DNA from: JAGPKI01 sp052034135
GTDB taxonomy: Bacteria; Caldisericota; Caldisericia; UBA6126; JAGPKI01
Direction: 5' to 3'
Assembly: GCA_052034135.1 (NCBI GenBank)
Contig: JBPOJC010000005.1
Location: 6,685 to 70,684, forward strand
Length of the DNA stretch: 64,000 nt
Shown: piece by piece, positions 53,203 to 61,552 of the stretch
Numbering within the stretch: the stretch's first letter is position 1
How the letters are laid out: every line of letters starts with the position of its first letter
Notes under the pieces: model-generated
Told to the model about the DNA's origin: nothing
The model's input: the letters and a program-made list of their open reading frames with translations, nothing else
The model's database searches: none
Position numbers and translations under genes: made by a program

Positions 53203-54273
53203 TTAAATGACTAACTCCTTTTTTCGTTCTTCATCATATTTAACTCTTAAATTAGAAATTAGTTCATCTAATTCACCATTCATAATATCTGTTAAATTAT
53301 AAAGAGTCAAGCCTATTCGATGATCTGTAACTCTATTTTGTGGAAAATTATAAGTTCTTATCTTTTCACTTCTTTCCCCCCAACCTATCTGGGATCTTCT
53401 CTTTTTTGCTTCTTCTTCATTACTTTTTTTAATTTCTATGTCGAGAAGTCTTGCCATCAAAACCTTTAGAGCTCTTTCTTTGTTTTGTAATTGAGACCTT
53501 TCATCCTGACAGGAAACAGTTATGCCAGTAGGCATATGCGTTATTCTTACAGCTGTTTCATTCTTCTGAACGTTTTGACCACCATGACCACCTGCTTTAA
53601 AAGTTTCTATTTTTAAATCCTCTTGCTTAATTTCTATTGAGGCTTCTTTAGCTTCAGGCATAACGGCAACTGTAACTGTTGAAGTATGAATTCTACCACT
53701 TGATTCGGTTTCAGGAACTCTCTGAACTCTATGAACTCCACTCTCAAGCATTAAATATTTGTATACATTATTGCCTATAACTTCAAAAATAATTTCTTTA
53801 AATCCACCAAGACCTGTAGGGTGAGAAGATATGATATCTATTTTCCAGCCTTTAGAAATAGCATAACCTGAATACATTCTAAACAACTCTGCTGCAAATA
53901 ACGCTGCTTCTTCTCCTCCTGCGGCAGCTCTTATTTCCATTATAACATTGTTTTCCTCGAAAGGCTCTTCTGGAAGCGTCTTTTCCTCATATTTTTTTAA
54001 AAGTTCTTCCTTCTTCTTTTGCAACAATGATAATTCACTTTCAATTTCTTCAACAAACTCTGGGTCATTTGATTCTTTTTTGAGAAGCATTAAATCTGTT
54101 TCTTCTTTTATTAATTTTTCATAATCTTGCACTATATCTATTAATTCTTTTAGTTTAGCTTCTTCCTTACTATATTTTATTAAAAGATCCTGATTTGATA
54201 ATATTTCGTTGGAGGAGAGCTTCTCAAGTATTTCTTTATATTTATTTTTGAGTTCAATTGAATCTACGAGCAT
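53203..54273 (-). CDS. prfA: Peptide chain release factor 1
   Basis: A 356-residue class I release factor decoding UAA and UAG. The coiled-coil N-terminal domain spans residues 1-105. The stop-codon-reading PxT-type motif is PETES (VHRVQRVPETESSGR, with RF1 spacing), and the peptidyl hydrolysis motif is GGHGGQNVQKNE near 227, with GGQ. The C-terminus follows the RF1 pattern TYNFPQNRVTDHR. Internal frame is intact with no RF2-type frameshift. Co-transcribed with prmC. Confidence 0.96.
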   Translation of the reverse strand: MLVDSIELKNKYKEILEKLSSNEILSNQDLLIKYSKEEAKLKELIDIVQDYEKLIKEETDLMLLKKESNDPEFVEEIESELSLLQKKKEELLKKYEEKTLPEEPFEENNVIMEIRAAAGGEEAALFAAELFRMYSGYAISKGWKIDIISSHPTGLGGFKEIIFEVIGNNVYKYLMLESGVHRVQRVPETESSGRIHTSTVTVAVMPEAKEASIEIKQEDLKIETFKAGGHGGQNVQKNETAVRITHMPTGITVSCQDERSQLQNKERALKVLMARLLDIEIKKSNEEEAKKRRSQIGWGERSEKIRTYNFPQNRVTDHRIGLTLYNLTDIMNGELDELISNLRVKYDEERKKELVI

Positions 54274-54276
54274 ATT

Positions 54277-55755
54277 TTAAACTTTTACACTGTCAACAGC
54301 TATACTTTCAAGAAATTTTTCATTTGAAGGGGTTTCACTTGCCCATTTGATTAATCTTTCTAAAGCCTCTGCAGAATCTAAGTTCGATAGGAATCTCCTT
54401 AAAGTCCAGATACGTTTAAGTTCATCATCGGAATAGAGAAGTTCTTCTCTACGAGTTCCGGATCTCTTAATATCAACTGCTGGGTAAAGCCTTCTTTCGG
54501 CTAACTTTCTGTCAAGCACTAACTCCATATTTCCTGTTCCTTTAAATTCTTCATAGATAATTTCATCCATTTTTGAACCCGTTTCAATTAAAGCTGTTGC
54601 TATAATCGTTAAACTACCACCACCATCTATATTTCTTGCAGCTCCAAGAACTTTTTTAGGTCCATGGATTGCAGCAGTATCAAGTCCTCCAGTTAATGTT
54701 CTACCTGTTGGAGTGACAGAAAGGTTATAGGCTCTTGTAAGCCTTGTAATGCCATCCAGTAGTATAACAACATCTTTTTTCAATTCCACCAGTCTTTTTG
54801 CTCTTTCGACAGCAAGTTCAACCACTCTTATATGGTTTTCTGGCAATTGGTCAAAAGTGGATGATAAAACTTCAGCTTTTACTGATCTTTGCATATCGGT
54901 AACTTCTTCTGGTCGTTCATCAATAAGAAGAATCATTAATGTGACTTCAGGATGGTTAATTGAAATACTTTGCGCTAACCTTTTAATTATGGTTGTTTTT
55001 CCAGCCTTAGGTGGAGAAACTATTAATCCTCTTTGTCCTTTACCCAAAGGTGTAATTAAATCGATAATTCTTATTGTTAAATTAGAAACAAATTCAGATT
55101 CAAGCCTGAATCGTGAAAGCGGAAATATTGGAGTAAGGTTTTCAAATTTAGGGCGGGATTTTATCTCCTCAAGGCTTAAATTGTTAACCTTTTCAATTTT
55201 AAGTAAAGCAGGGTATTTCTCGTTACTTTGCGTTGGCAACCTGACTATACCATCAATTTCATCTCCCTCTCTTAAGCCAAATTTCTTTATCTGTGAAGGT
55301 GCTACGTAAATATCGGATGAGGTTGGTACATATTTACTAGACCTTAAAAAACCATATCCATCTGGATGAATATCTAAAATGCCATGACCTCTTGCAGTAG
55401 GAAATTTTGATAAAATTTCCTCTTTCGTAAATTTTGTTTCTTCATGATTTTTCTCTGTTTCAACTTTTGTTGATATTTCCTGGGTTTTTGCTGCTTCCTG
55501 GATTGGTTTAGTCTCATAAATTTCCTCTTTTACTTTTTTTGTCCTACCTCTTTTTTTAGGAGTTTTAACAGTTTCCTCTTTCGTGGGAGTTTCTTCTTTT
55601 GACTTGTTTTCGTAAGATTTAAGAATGAGTTCTATTAATTCATTCTTTTTATAGATCGTATATCGCTTAATTTTTTGTTTTTTTGCGACATCGTAAAGAT
55701 CTCTTGCACGGAACTTTTCTAATTCTTCCCTTGTATATTTTTTTTGATTTTCCAA
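54277..55755 (-). CDS. rho: Transcription termination factor Rho
   Basis: A 492-residue hexameric RNA helicase. The N-terminal Rho-N domain (about residues 5-50, REELEKFRARDLYDVAKKQK) is followed by a Lys/Glu/Thr-rich linker (50-110) longer than in E. coli. The cold-shock-like RNA-binding domain comes next (GILDIHPDGYGFLRS near 128). The ATPase has Walker A SPPKAGKTTI near 245, Walker B VVILLDGITRLTRAYN near 330, Q-loop/R-loop TPTGRTLTGGLD and the secondary RNA site. Preceded by rnhA, followed 3 nt later by prfA. Confidence 0.96.
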   Translation of the reverse strand: MENQKKYTREELEKFRARDLYDVAKKQKIKRYTIYKKNELIELILKSYENKSKEETPTKEETVKTPKKRGRTKKVKEEIYETKPIQEAAKTQEISTKVETEKNHEETKFTKEEILSKFPTARGHGILDIHPDGYGFLRSSKYVPTSSDIYVAPSQIKKFGLREGDEIDGIVRLPTQSNEKYPALLKIEKVNNLSLEEIKSRPKFENLTPIFPLSRFRLESEFVSNLTIRIIDLITPLGKGQRGLIVSPPKAGKTTIIKRLAQSISINHPEVTLMILLIDERPEEVTDMQRSVKAEVLSSTFDQLPENHIRVVELAVERAKRLVELKKDVVILLDGITRLTRAYNLSVTPTGRTLTGGLDTAAIHGPKKVLGAARNIDGGGSLTIIATALIETGSKMDEIIYEEFKGTGNMELVLDRKLAERRLYPAVDIKRSGTRREELLYSDDELKRIWTLRRFLSNLDSAEALERLIKWASETPSNEKFLESIAVDSVKV

Positions 55756-55794
55756 AATCCATTCCTCCTTAATTTTTAATGTTACTATTTAAAT

Positions 55795-56190
55795 TTATTT
55801 TTTAAAAGAAAGGTTGCATAATTCATCTGCTCTTTTATTCTCTTCTCTTGGGATATGAATCACTATTAAAGATGAAAAATTTTTACTAATTTCTTGTATT
55901 CTATCATAAAGAGCTTTAATTTTAGCATCTTTAACTTTATAAATGCCATTTAATTGTTTTACAAGTAGCTCACTATCGCTATATATAATCACCTCTTTTT
56001 TGTCCGAAAAGTTTTTAACAATATCTTCTAAAGCGTTAATAAGTGCTGTGTATTCAGCAACATTATTTGTAGTCCTTCCAATGAGAGAATACTTTTCTAC
56101 TATTGTTTTGTTCCCTTCTTTTATTATGTATGCGTAACTTGCTTCCCCTGGGTTACCACGAGAGGCACCATCTATGTAAACTTCAAGCAT
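55795..56190 (-). CDS. rnhA: Ribonuclease HI-type protein
   Basis: A 131-residue RNase H fold protein degrading RNA in RNA-DNA hybrids. Catalytic carboxylates appear as D7 in VYIDGASRGNPG, E near 50 (NNVAEYTALINAL), D near 72 (IIYSDSELLVKQL) and D near 122 (RADELCN). The GASRGNPGEA and short length match the archaeal-type RNase HI group. It shares one base (TAATG) with the upstream zinc-ribbon gene. Confidence 0.92.
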   Translation of the reverse strand: MLEVYIDGASRGNPGEASYAYIIKEGNKTIVEKYSLIGRTTNNVAEYTALINALEDIVKNFSDKKEVIIYSDSELLVKQLNGIYKVKDAKIKALYDRIQEISKNFSSLIVIHIPREENKRADELCNLSFKK

Positions 56191-56903
56191 TATTCAGACA
56201 GAAAAAGTATTCTACCACAATTTTCACAACATATAAGCATATTTGGATCTTTTTTAAGTTTTTGAATAATACTCAACGGTATACTCGACTTACATACTCC
56301 ACAAACATTACCTGAAACCACAGAGACAGATTTCCCCTGTCCAAGCAGCAATGATCTATCAAAAGCTTCAAGGTATTCAGGATTTATATCATCTCTTAAC
56401 ATTTTACGACGAAGGTCAATTTCTTCAAGTATCTTTTTTGTTTCATTTTGTTCTTTATTAAATTCATCTTCCTTTTTCTTTAAATCTAACTCAACGTTTT
56501 TAAAGATTTCATCAAAACTATCTAACTTTTTTTTGAGTTCTTCCACTTCATCCATATAGATTAATACTGTTTCTTCGGATTTATCTTTTTTATTTTTTAG
56601 CTCTTTGATTTTATTTTCAAGCTCTGCTAAAAATTTAGGGTTGGTAGATTTATTAGAGAAAAGCTCATTCTCGTATTTTTTAATATTATCTTCTAAAGTG
56701 CTAAGGTTAAGTTCTTCATCTTGGAGATATTTTTTCTTCTCAGTGAGCTCTTTTACTAATTCGCCTCTTTCTGATTGTAGATAATCGAATTTAGTTTTAA
56801 TCTCTGAGAAATTTTTAAAGCTTTCTTTGGAAGCTTTTTTAATTTCTACTTCTTTATCTTGAAGCAACTGCAAATCATACAACAACTTTATGTCATCGCT
56901 CAT
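56190..56903 (-). CDS. Coiled-coil protein with C-terminal C4 zinc ribbon (PF02591-like)
   Basis: A 237-residue protein. Residues 10-170 form a long antiparallel coiled coil rich in Glu, Lys and Leu. The C-terminal 45 residues hold a C4 zinc ribbon (CGVCKSSIP ... ICCENCGRILF). This is the CT398/HP0958-like family, linked in some bacteria to flagellar or sigma-54 regulation but widespread as a conserved protein of unknown role. First gene of the rnhA-rho-prfA-prmC-plsY-tsaC operon. Confidence 0.88.
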   Translation of the reverse strand: MSDDIKLLYDLQLLQDKEVEIKKASKESFKNFSEIKTKFDYLQSERGELVKELTEKKKYLQDEELNLSTLEDNIKKYENELFSNKSTNPKFLAELENKIKELKNKKDKSEETVLIYMDEVEELKKKLDSFDEIFKNVELDLKKKEDEFNKEQNETKKILEEIDLRRKMLRDDINPEYLEAFDRSLLLGQGKSVSVVSGNVCGVCKSSIPLSIIQKLKKDPNMLICCENCGRILFLSE

Positions 56904-56953
56904 TTTTTCATTTTAACACTGTATTATTGGGTTCCAAAACTTAAAGGTCAAAC

Positions 56954-57026
56954 TGGGCCCTGAAGGACTCGAACCTCCGACTTGCTGGTTATGAGCCAGC
57001 CGCTCTACCGACTGAGCTAAGGGCCC
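56954..57026 (-). tRNA. tRNA-Met (anticodon CAT)
   Basis: On the minus strand the acceptor GGGCCCT pairs perfectly with AGGGCCC and the discriminator is A. The D-arm has AGCTCAGTCGGTAGAGC, the anticodon stem-loop is CTGG-CTCATAA-CCAG, and the T-arm reads GGAGGTTCGAGTCCTTC. CTCATAA is typical of elongator tRNA-Met; a tRNA-Ile read as AUA after lysidine modification has the same DNA anticodon and cannot be excluded. The first acceptor pair and 5-bp D-stem argue against the initiator. CCA is not encoded. Confidence 0.93.
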
Positions 57027-57657
57027 CTGCTAATAAAGCCTCCTAAATAATTTGTATAAAGTAATAAAGTGTAAATTAATCGATTAATCAGGAAAATATT
57101 AAACACAAATAAAAAAAAGTCAAGCTTGCGGTTTAGTCTAAATTATTTCACTCTAAATCGTTTTATTTTATCTCGAAAATATTATTCTTTTTATAACTAT
57201 TGCTTCTCTTGCTTTTCCAAGCAATTACAGTTATAAAAATACAATATGTTTTTTCATGAAAATAAGAATTCAGAATACAGAATGTATGAAAAAATATGGA
57301 TCCCCGATAAAAGATTTCGGGGATGACAGTATGGTGGAGTTCGAGGATGACATTTTGGTGCCTTTGAATGACCCCTCTCTCTGTCACCCTGAGGAGCATC
57401 TTTACCGCGACGAAGGGTCTACTTCACGAATGCATAAAAAAGAGGAGATTCCTCAGTACGTGTGCGAGAATACCGCACTTCGGAATGACCACCACCTCCG
57501 TCACCCTGAGGGAGCATCTTTCCAGCGACCGAAGGGTCTCCTCTTCTTGAATGCACAAAGAGTAAAAGATGAGATTCCTCGCTTCGTTCAGAATGACAGG
57601 AAAGGCTCATGATGACAGAGAAAAAAAGAATCTCGGCAGTTAGCGTTAAAAATATTT
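57027..57657. repeat. Intergenic cluster of dispersed repeats
   Basis: No gene. The first 260 bases are AT-rich without features I can support. Module A (GGATCCCCGATAAA..TTCGGGGATGAC) lies at 57297-57327. Module D is inverted (CACCCTGAGGAGCATCTTT..CGACGAAGGGTCT) at about 57385-57420. Module E (GAGGAGATTCCTCAGTACGT ... CTTCGGAATGAC) lies at about 57443-57489. A second D-like copy is at about 57500-57543. Module C (GAGATTCCTCGCTTCGTTCA..) lies at about 57570-57599. Short ORFs here are repeat translations. Confidence 0.85.
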
Positions 57658-58668
57658 TTAAAACTCTTCCTTTAAGTCTCGAAGCATTAAATCTCTTATT
57701 GATTTTTTAACATTTTTTTTGTTATGAACTATTTCATACACTTCGTTGCAAATTGGTAGTTCAACATTTAATTTATTTGCCATTTTAATAACTGCAGGTA
57801 ATGAACTTATACCCTCTACTGTTATCTTTTTGATTTCAACAATTTCTTCGATGCTTGCACCCATAGCAATTTGTATTCCTGCCCATCTATTTCTACTTAA
57901 GTCGCTTGTGCACGTTCCAATTAAGTCACCTAATCCTGATAATCCATATAAAGTATCAATATTTCCACCCACGCTAACAAAAATCTTTTTCATCTCATTA
58001 ATGCCTCTAACTATAAGAGATGATTTTGTATTACTACCAAGTTCGAGTCCATCACATATTCCAGCTGATATTGCTATTATATTTTTAAGAATACCTCCAA
58101 GTTGGATACCTGTAGTATCAGTATTTGTATAAACTCTAAAATATTCAGTAGAGAGGAAAGTTTGTAAGCGGGAAATGTATTTCAAGTTGCTGCCACCAAT
58201 TACTGTTGCCGCTGGTAATTTTCTTGCTATTTCATAAGCAAAGTTAGGTCCTGATAGTACAAAATAGTTTTCTTTTGGAATTTTTACAAATGAACGATAA
58301 AGATAGTCAAGAATAAGTTCTTGAGTGCTGGAAGGCATCATACCTTTTATGAGAGAAATTATAAATGAATTTTCTGAAACGTTTTTATTAATTTCAGGTA
58401 TTAATTCAGCTAAATATTTTGATGGCACAGCTATGAATATCGTGTTCTTATTATATAAGGCTTCTTTCATTGAGGAAGTGGGGTAAATACCATCATTCAA
58501 CTTTATTCCTGGCAAGTAATATGTATTTTCACGCTTGCTTTGTATGGCATCAAGAGTTTTTTCAGAATGAACCCATAGGGTAACATTATTGCCTTTATCT
58601 GCAATTAGGTTCGCTATAGTTGTACCCCATGCACCGGCACCAATTACGGAAGCTTTAATCTCTTCTAT
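57658..58668 (-). CDS. gpsA: NAD(P)-dependent glycerol-3-phosphate dehydrogenase GpsA, apparent AUA start
   Basis: An enzyme making sn-glycerol-3-phosphate for phospholipids. The first conventional start (ATG 58515) gives 285 residues and removes the whole NAD-binding Rossmann motif. Upstream in frame, without a stop, lies the missing N-terminus: IEEIKASVIGAGAWGTTIA (GxGxxG) then NVTLWVHSEKTLDAIQSKR and YYLPG. The only start-like codon at its head is ATA (58668-58666). It overlaps the der TAG as ATAG and has AAGGAGAG about 4-6 bases upstream. From there the protein has 336 residues, the family norm. Later motifs (VLSGPNFAYEIA, NIIAISAGICDGLELGSNTKS, GLSGLGDLIGTCTSDLSRN) are intact. It is functional-looking, not a pseudogene. 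Confidence 0.9.
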   Translation of the reverse strand: MEEIKASVIGAGAWGTTIANLIADKGNNVTLWVHSEKTLDAIQSKRENTYYLPGIKLNDGIYPTSSMKEALYNKNTIFIAVPSKYLAELIPEINKNVSENSFIISLIKGMMPSSTQELILDYLYRSFVKIPKENYFVLSGPNFAYEIARKLPAATVIGGSNLKYISRLQTFLSTEYFRVYTNTDTTGIQLGGILKNIIAISAGICDGLELGSNTKSSLIVRGINEMKKIFVSVGGNIDTLYGLSGLGDLIGTCTSDLSRNRWAGIQIAMGASIEEIVEIKKITVEGISSLPAVIKMANKLNVELPICNEVYEIVHNKKNVKKSIRDLMLRDLKEEF

Positions 58669-59960
58669 TTTTCTCTCCTTCCTTTTAGTTCTAATTCAAT
58701 GGGCGTTCCAATCAAAGAAAGTTCATTAATTAAATTTTTTCTTAAAAAATTTAAATCAGATTCTTTAAAGTAGGATTTATTGTTCACAAAGAGTAAAAAT
58801 TTTGGTGGTGCTGTTTTTGTCTGGGTGGCATAAAAGATTTTGCCTTTAATATTAGCAGACTCTTTAAGAGCAATGTTTTGTATAGCTTTGTTAACTATGC
58901 TTGTTTTGAACAACGCTTTATAGGATTCATAAACTTTATTTATTGTAGAATAAATTTTATTAATTCCTTTTCCTTCTTTCGAAGATATAAATAGAATTGG
59001 TGCAAAATAAAGAAATCTAAGTTTTGAGTTTACCTCAGTAATTACTTTATTTTTGTCTTTAATCATGTCAGATTTATTTATTAGAATTATACATCCTTTC
59101 TTTTTTTCGAGTATCGATCTACCAATTTTTTGATCTTCCCTAACTATTTGCTGTGTTCCATCAACCATAAAAAGTACAATATCTGAAGCAATTATAGCAT
59201 TCTCTGTTCTTTTCATACCCAAGTATATGGGACTAAATTCATGTAATCTGCTTGAGCGAATTCCAGCAGTATCAACAAATGTATATTCATTTCCTTTATG
59301 CTCTACTTTTTCCTTTATTGAATCTCTTGTGGTAAATTCTTTTTCGCTCACCACAACTCTATCTTCGTTTAATAATTTATTAAATAGAGTAGATTTGCCT
59401 ACATTTGGTTTACCTACTATAGAAACTGTTGGATATTCCTTCAGTTTTTCTTCATCAAAATTTATTTCCTCTTCACTTACATCTTCAATAACTCCTTCTA
59501 AAAGCTCATATATTCCTTTACCTTCTTTTGCAGATATTGGATAAACATTATCTATTCCAAATTCAAAAAAATCATTTATCAAAAATTCTTTCTTATCAGC
59601 TTTATTCACAGCGAGTATGGTTTTAGATATAAAGTTATTGATTCTTAGGAAATTTAATATTTCTAAATCTTGCCTTACAACACCTTTTGTTCCATCAACA
59701 ACAAAAATTATTTTATCTGAATTATTTAGCTCCTCTTCAATTTTTCTTCTTTGAAATTCATAAATGGGGTCTGAATTAGAAGTAGATAACCCAGAAGAAT
59801 CTGTTACAAGAAGCCTTACGTCTTTGAAATCAACCTCTTCTCTTATAATATCAACAGTTATACCCTCTTCTTCCATTACAATATTTCGCCTTTTTGTAAT
59901 TCTATTAAAAAGTGTTGATTTACCTACAGAATAACGACCAATAATACTTACTTTAACCAT
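58665..59960 (-). CDS. der: Ribosome assembly GTPase Der (EngA)
   Basis: A 431-residue protein with two tandem TrmE-Era-EngA GTPase domains and a C-terminal KH-like domain. G-domain 1 has GRYSVGKSTLFN and NKADKKE. G-domain 2 has GKPNVGKSTLFN near residue 183, DTAGIRSS near 230 and NKSDMIKD near 300. The KH-like domain (about 350-431) ends KGRREK. G1 of the first domain reads GRYSVGKS instead of GRPNVGKS, and its G3 reads DSSGL rather than DTGG. It acts in 50S assembly. Its TAG stop overlaps the AUA start of gpsA. Confidence 0.95.
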   Translation of the reverse strand: MVKVSIIGRYSVGKSTLFNRITKRRNIVMEEEGITVDIIREEVDFKDVRLLVTDSSGLSTSNSDPIYEFQRRKIEEELNNSDKIIFVVDGTKGVVRQDLEILNFLRINNFISKTILAVNKADKKEFLINDFFEFGIDNVYPISAKEGKGIYELLEGVIEDVSEEEINFDEEKLKEYPTVSIVGKPNVGKSTLFNKLLNEDRVVVSEKEFTTRDSIKEKVEHKGNEYTFVDTAGIRSSRLHEFSPIYLGMKRTENAIIASDIVLFMVDGTQQIVREDQKIGRSILEKKKGCIILINKSDMIKDKNKVITEVNSKLRFLYFAPILFISSKEGKGINKIYSTINKVYESYKALFKTSIVNKAIQNIALKESANIKGKIFYATQTKTAPPKFLLFVNNKSYFKESDLNFLRKNLINELSLIGTPIELELKGRREK

Positions 59961-60030
59961 TTTTTCCTTATAAAAAATAAATTTGTTATAATTAGAATAA
60001 TTATATTATACAAGCAAGGAGAAAAGAAAT

Positions 60031-60648
60031 ATGGATTTAACTGAATTAAGTTTAGAAAGTTTTATAAATGCTCTTTCTGCAAGAGATTCTGTTCCTGGCG
60101 GTGGATCTGCTGCTGCAAGCGCTGGAGCCATGGGTGTTGCTCTTCTTTTAATGGTAGCAAAATATGCTGATGATCCTAGTAAACTTAAATCAATTATTGA
60201 TGCATTAGAGGACGAGAAGAATAGTCTTATTTCGCTTATAAACAGGGATGCTGAAGCCTTTAAAAACGTTATACAAGCATACAAACTACCTAAAAATTCT
60301 GACGAAGAAAAAAAGTTAAGAGAAGAGAAAGTTCAGGCTGCTCTTAGAGAAGCAGCTGATGTTCCATATGATACTTTAAGAACTTCAGCTTTAGCAATTA
60401 AATATATAGAAATGTTAGAGGATGACTGCAAAAAAAATATGATAAGCGACCTCGGGGTTTCTGCCTCTCTGTTAAGATCCGCCATAGAAAGTGCTTATTT
60501 GAATGTTTTAATAAATGTGCCTTTAATCAGGGATAAAGAATTTGCTCAAGCTTTGCTTAAAGATGCAACAAGCATAAAGGTTAGTTCAATAAAAATCTTA
60601 GAGCATGTATTCATGAGAGTCGAAGACAGTCTTGGAAGCTCTTCCTGA
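60031..60648 (+). CDS. Cyclodeaminase/cyclohydrolase-family protein (FTCD_C)
   Basis: A 205-residue all-helical protein. The Gly-rich motif DSVPGGGSAAASAGAMG lies at residues 18-34, followed by VAKYADDPSKL-type helices and a C-terminal SDLGVSASLLRSAIESAYLNVLINVP segment typical of formiminotetrahydrofolate cyclodeaminase domains. It may convert 5-formimino-THF to methenyl-THF and ammonia, the folate step after histidine breakdown, which would connect it with hutU at 14682. Stand-alone members also occur as methenyl-THF cyclohydrolases. Ribosome site AAGGAG lies 9 bases before ATG. It overlaps the radical SAM gene by 17 nt. Confidence 0.88.
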   Translation: MDLTELSLESFINALSARDSVPGGGSAAASAGAMGVALLLMVAKYADDPSKLKSIIDALEDEKNSLISLINRDAEAFKNVIQAYKLPKNSDEEKKLREEKVQAALREAADVPYDTLRTSALAIKYIEMLEDDCKKNMISDLGVSASLLRSAIESAYLNVLINVPLIRDKEFAQALLKDATSIKVSSIKILEHVFMRVEDSLGSSS

Positions 60649-61552
60649 ATATTTGATTACTGAAGACAAGGTTTTGCAAGAACTATCAGAGGAGCTTTTT
60701 TTAAATATTGAAAATTGCTCTCTATGCCCTCACAAATGTGGAGTAAATAGACTATCAAATAAAACAGGTATATGTGGTGCTCCAGTTGATGCAGTAGTTG
60801 CAAGTTATGCAGTTCATATGGGTGAAGAACCCCCTATAAGTGGCATTAGTGGCTCAGGAACGATATTTTTTTCTTACTGTACTTTAAAGTGTATCTACTG
60901 TCAAAATTATCCTATTTCTCAGCTTTATAATGGGAAAAGCGTAACTTCCCAAGATTTAGCTCAAATAATGCTGTATTTACAAGAAAGGGGCTGCCATAAT
61001 ATAAATCTTGTTACGCCCACTCACTTTCTCCACTCAATTCTTCAAGCTCTAATAATTGCAAAAAAGAAAGGGCTTCATATACCAATAGTCTATAATACAA
61101 GTGGGTGGGAAAACCCAGAAATTATGAATATTCTTAAGTTTTTTGTGGATATATACCTTTCTGATGCAAGGTATAGCAATGATAAAATAGCTTTTGAATT
61201 TTCTAAAGCAAAAAATTATAGAGAGATTAACACAAAGGCACTAATCAAAATGAGAGAAAATCAACCAAAAGATTTGTTTTCTGAGGAAGGATTTTTTTTA
61301 AAAGGTCTAATAATTAGAATTCTCATACTACCAAATTATTCTGATGATGCAATAGAAACTTTAAAGAGAATAAAGGAAACTTTAGGAAATGAAGTTTACA
61401 TAAGTTTAATGAGTCAATATTACCCCTGTTATAAGTCATTAGAAGATGCAAAACTTGGAAGAAGAATAACTAAAGAAGAATATTCAAAAGTTTTAAACTT
61501 TATGAAGAAATCAGGATTTGAATCAGGCTGGATACAAGAATATGAGCAGTAA
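60632..61552 (+). CDS. Radical SAM protein (PflA/PflX-like, COG1313 group)
   Basis: A 306-residue protein. An N-terminal Cys segment CSLCPHKCGVNR near residue 28 precedes GICGAP. The radical SAM cluster motif is CTLKCIYCQNYPIS near 88 (CxxxCxxC). LVTPTHFLHSILQAL near 128 and YNTSGWENPEIM near 152 are typical of the PflX-like branch, which resembles glycyl-radical-enzyme activases but has no proven partner. No glycyl radical enzyme lies in the window. TTG start inside the end of the cyclodeaminase gene is inferred. It overlaps cca. Confidence 0.88.
   Translation: MEALPEYLITEDKVLQELSEELFLNIENCSLCPHKCGVNRLSNKTGICGAPVDAVVASYAVHMGEEPPISGISGSGTIFFSYCTLKCIYCQNYPISQLYNGKSVTSQDLAQIMLYLQERGCHNINLVTPTHFLHSILQALIIAKKKGLHIPIVYNTSGWENPEIMNILKFFVDIYLSDARYSNDKIAFEFSKAKNYREINTKALIKMRENQPKDLFSEEGFFLKGLIIRILILPNYSDDAIETLKRIKETLGNEVYISLMSQYYPCYKSLEDAKLGRRITKEEYSKVLNFMKKSGFESGWIQEYEQ

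Noticed and set aside
57163..57612. Overlapping ORFs of 60-118 codons on both strands
   Set aside because: They are repeat-derived frames in the 57 kb module cluster.
57658..58515. gpsA as an N-terminally truncated pseudogene
   Set aside because: The missing N-terminus is fully present in frame upstream. Only the start codon is unusual, and every catalytic motif is intact.
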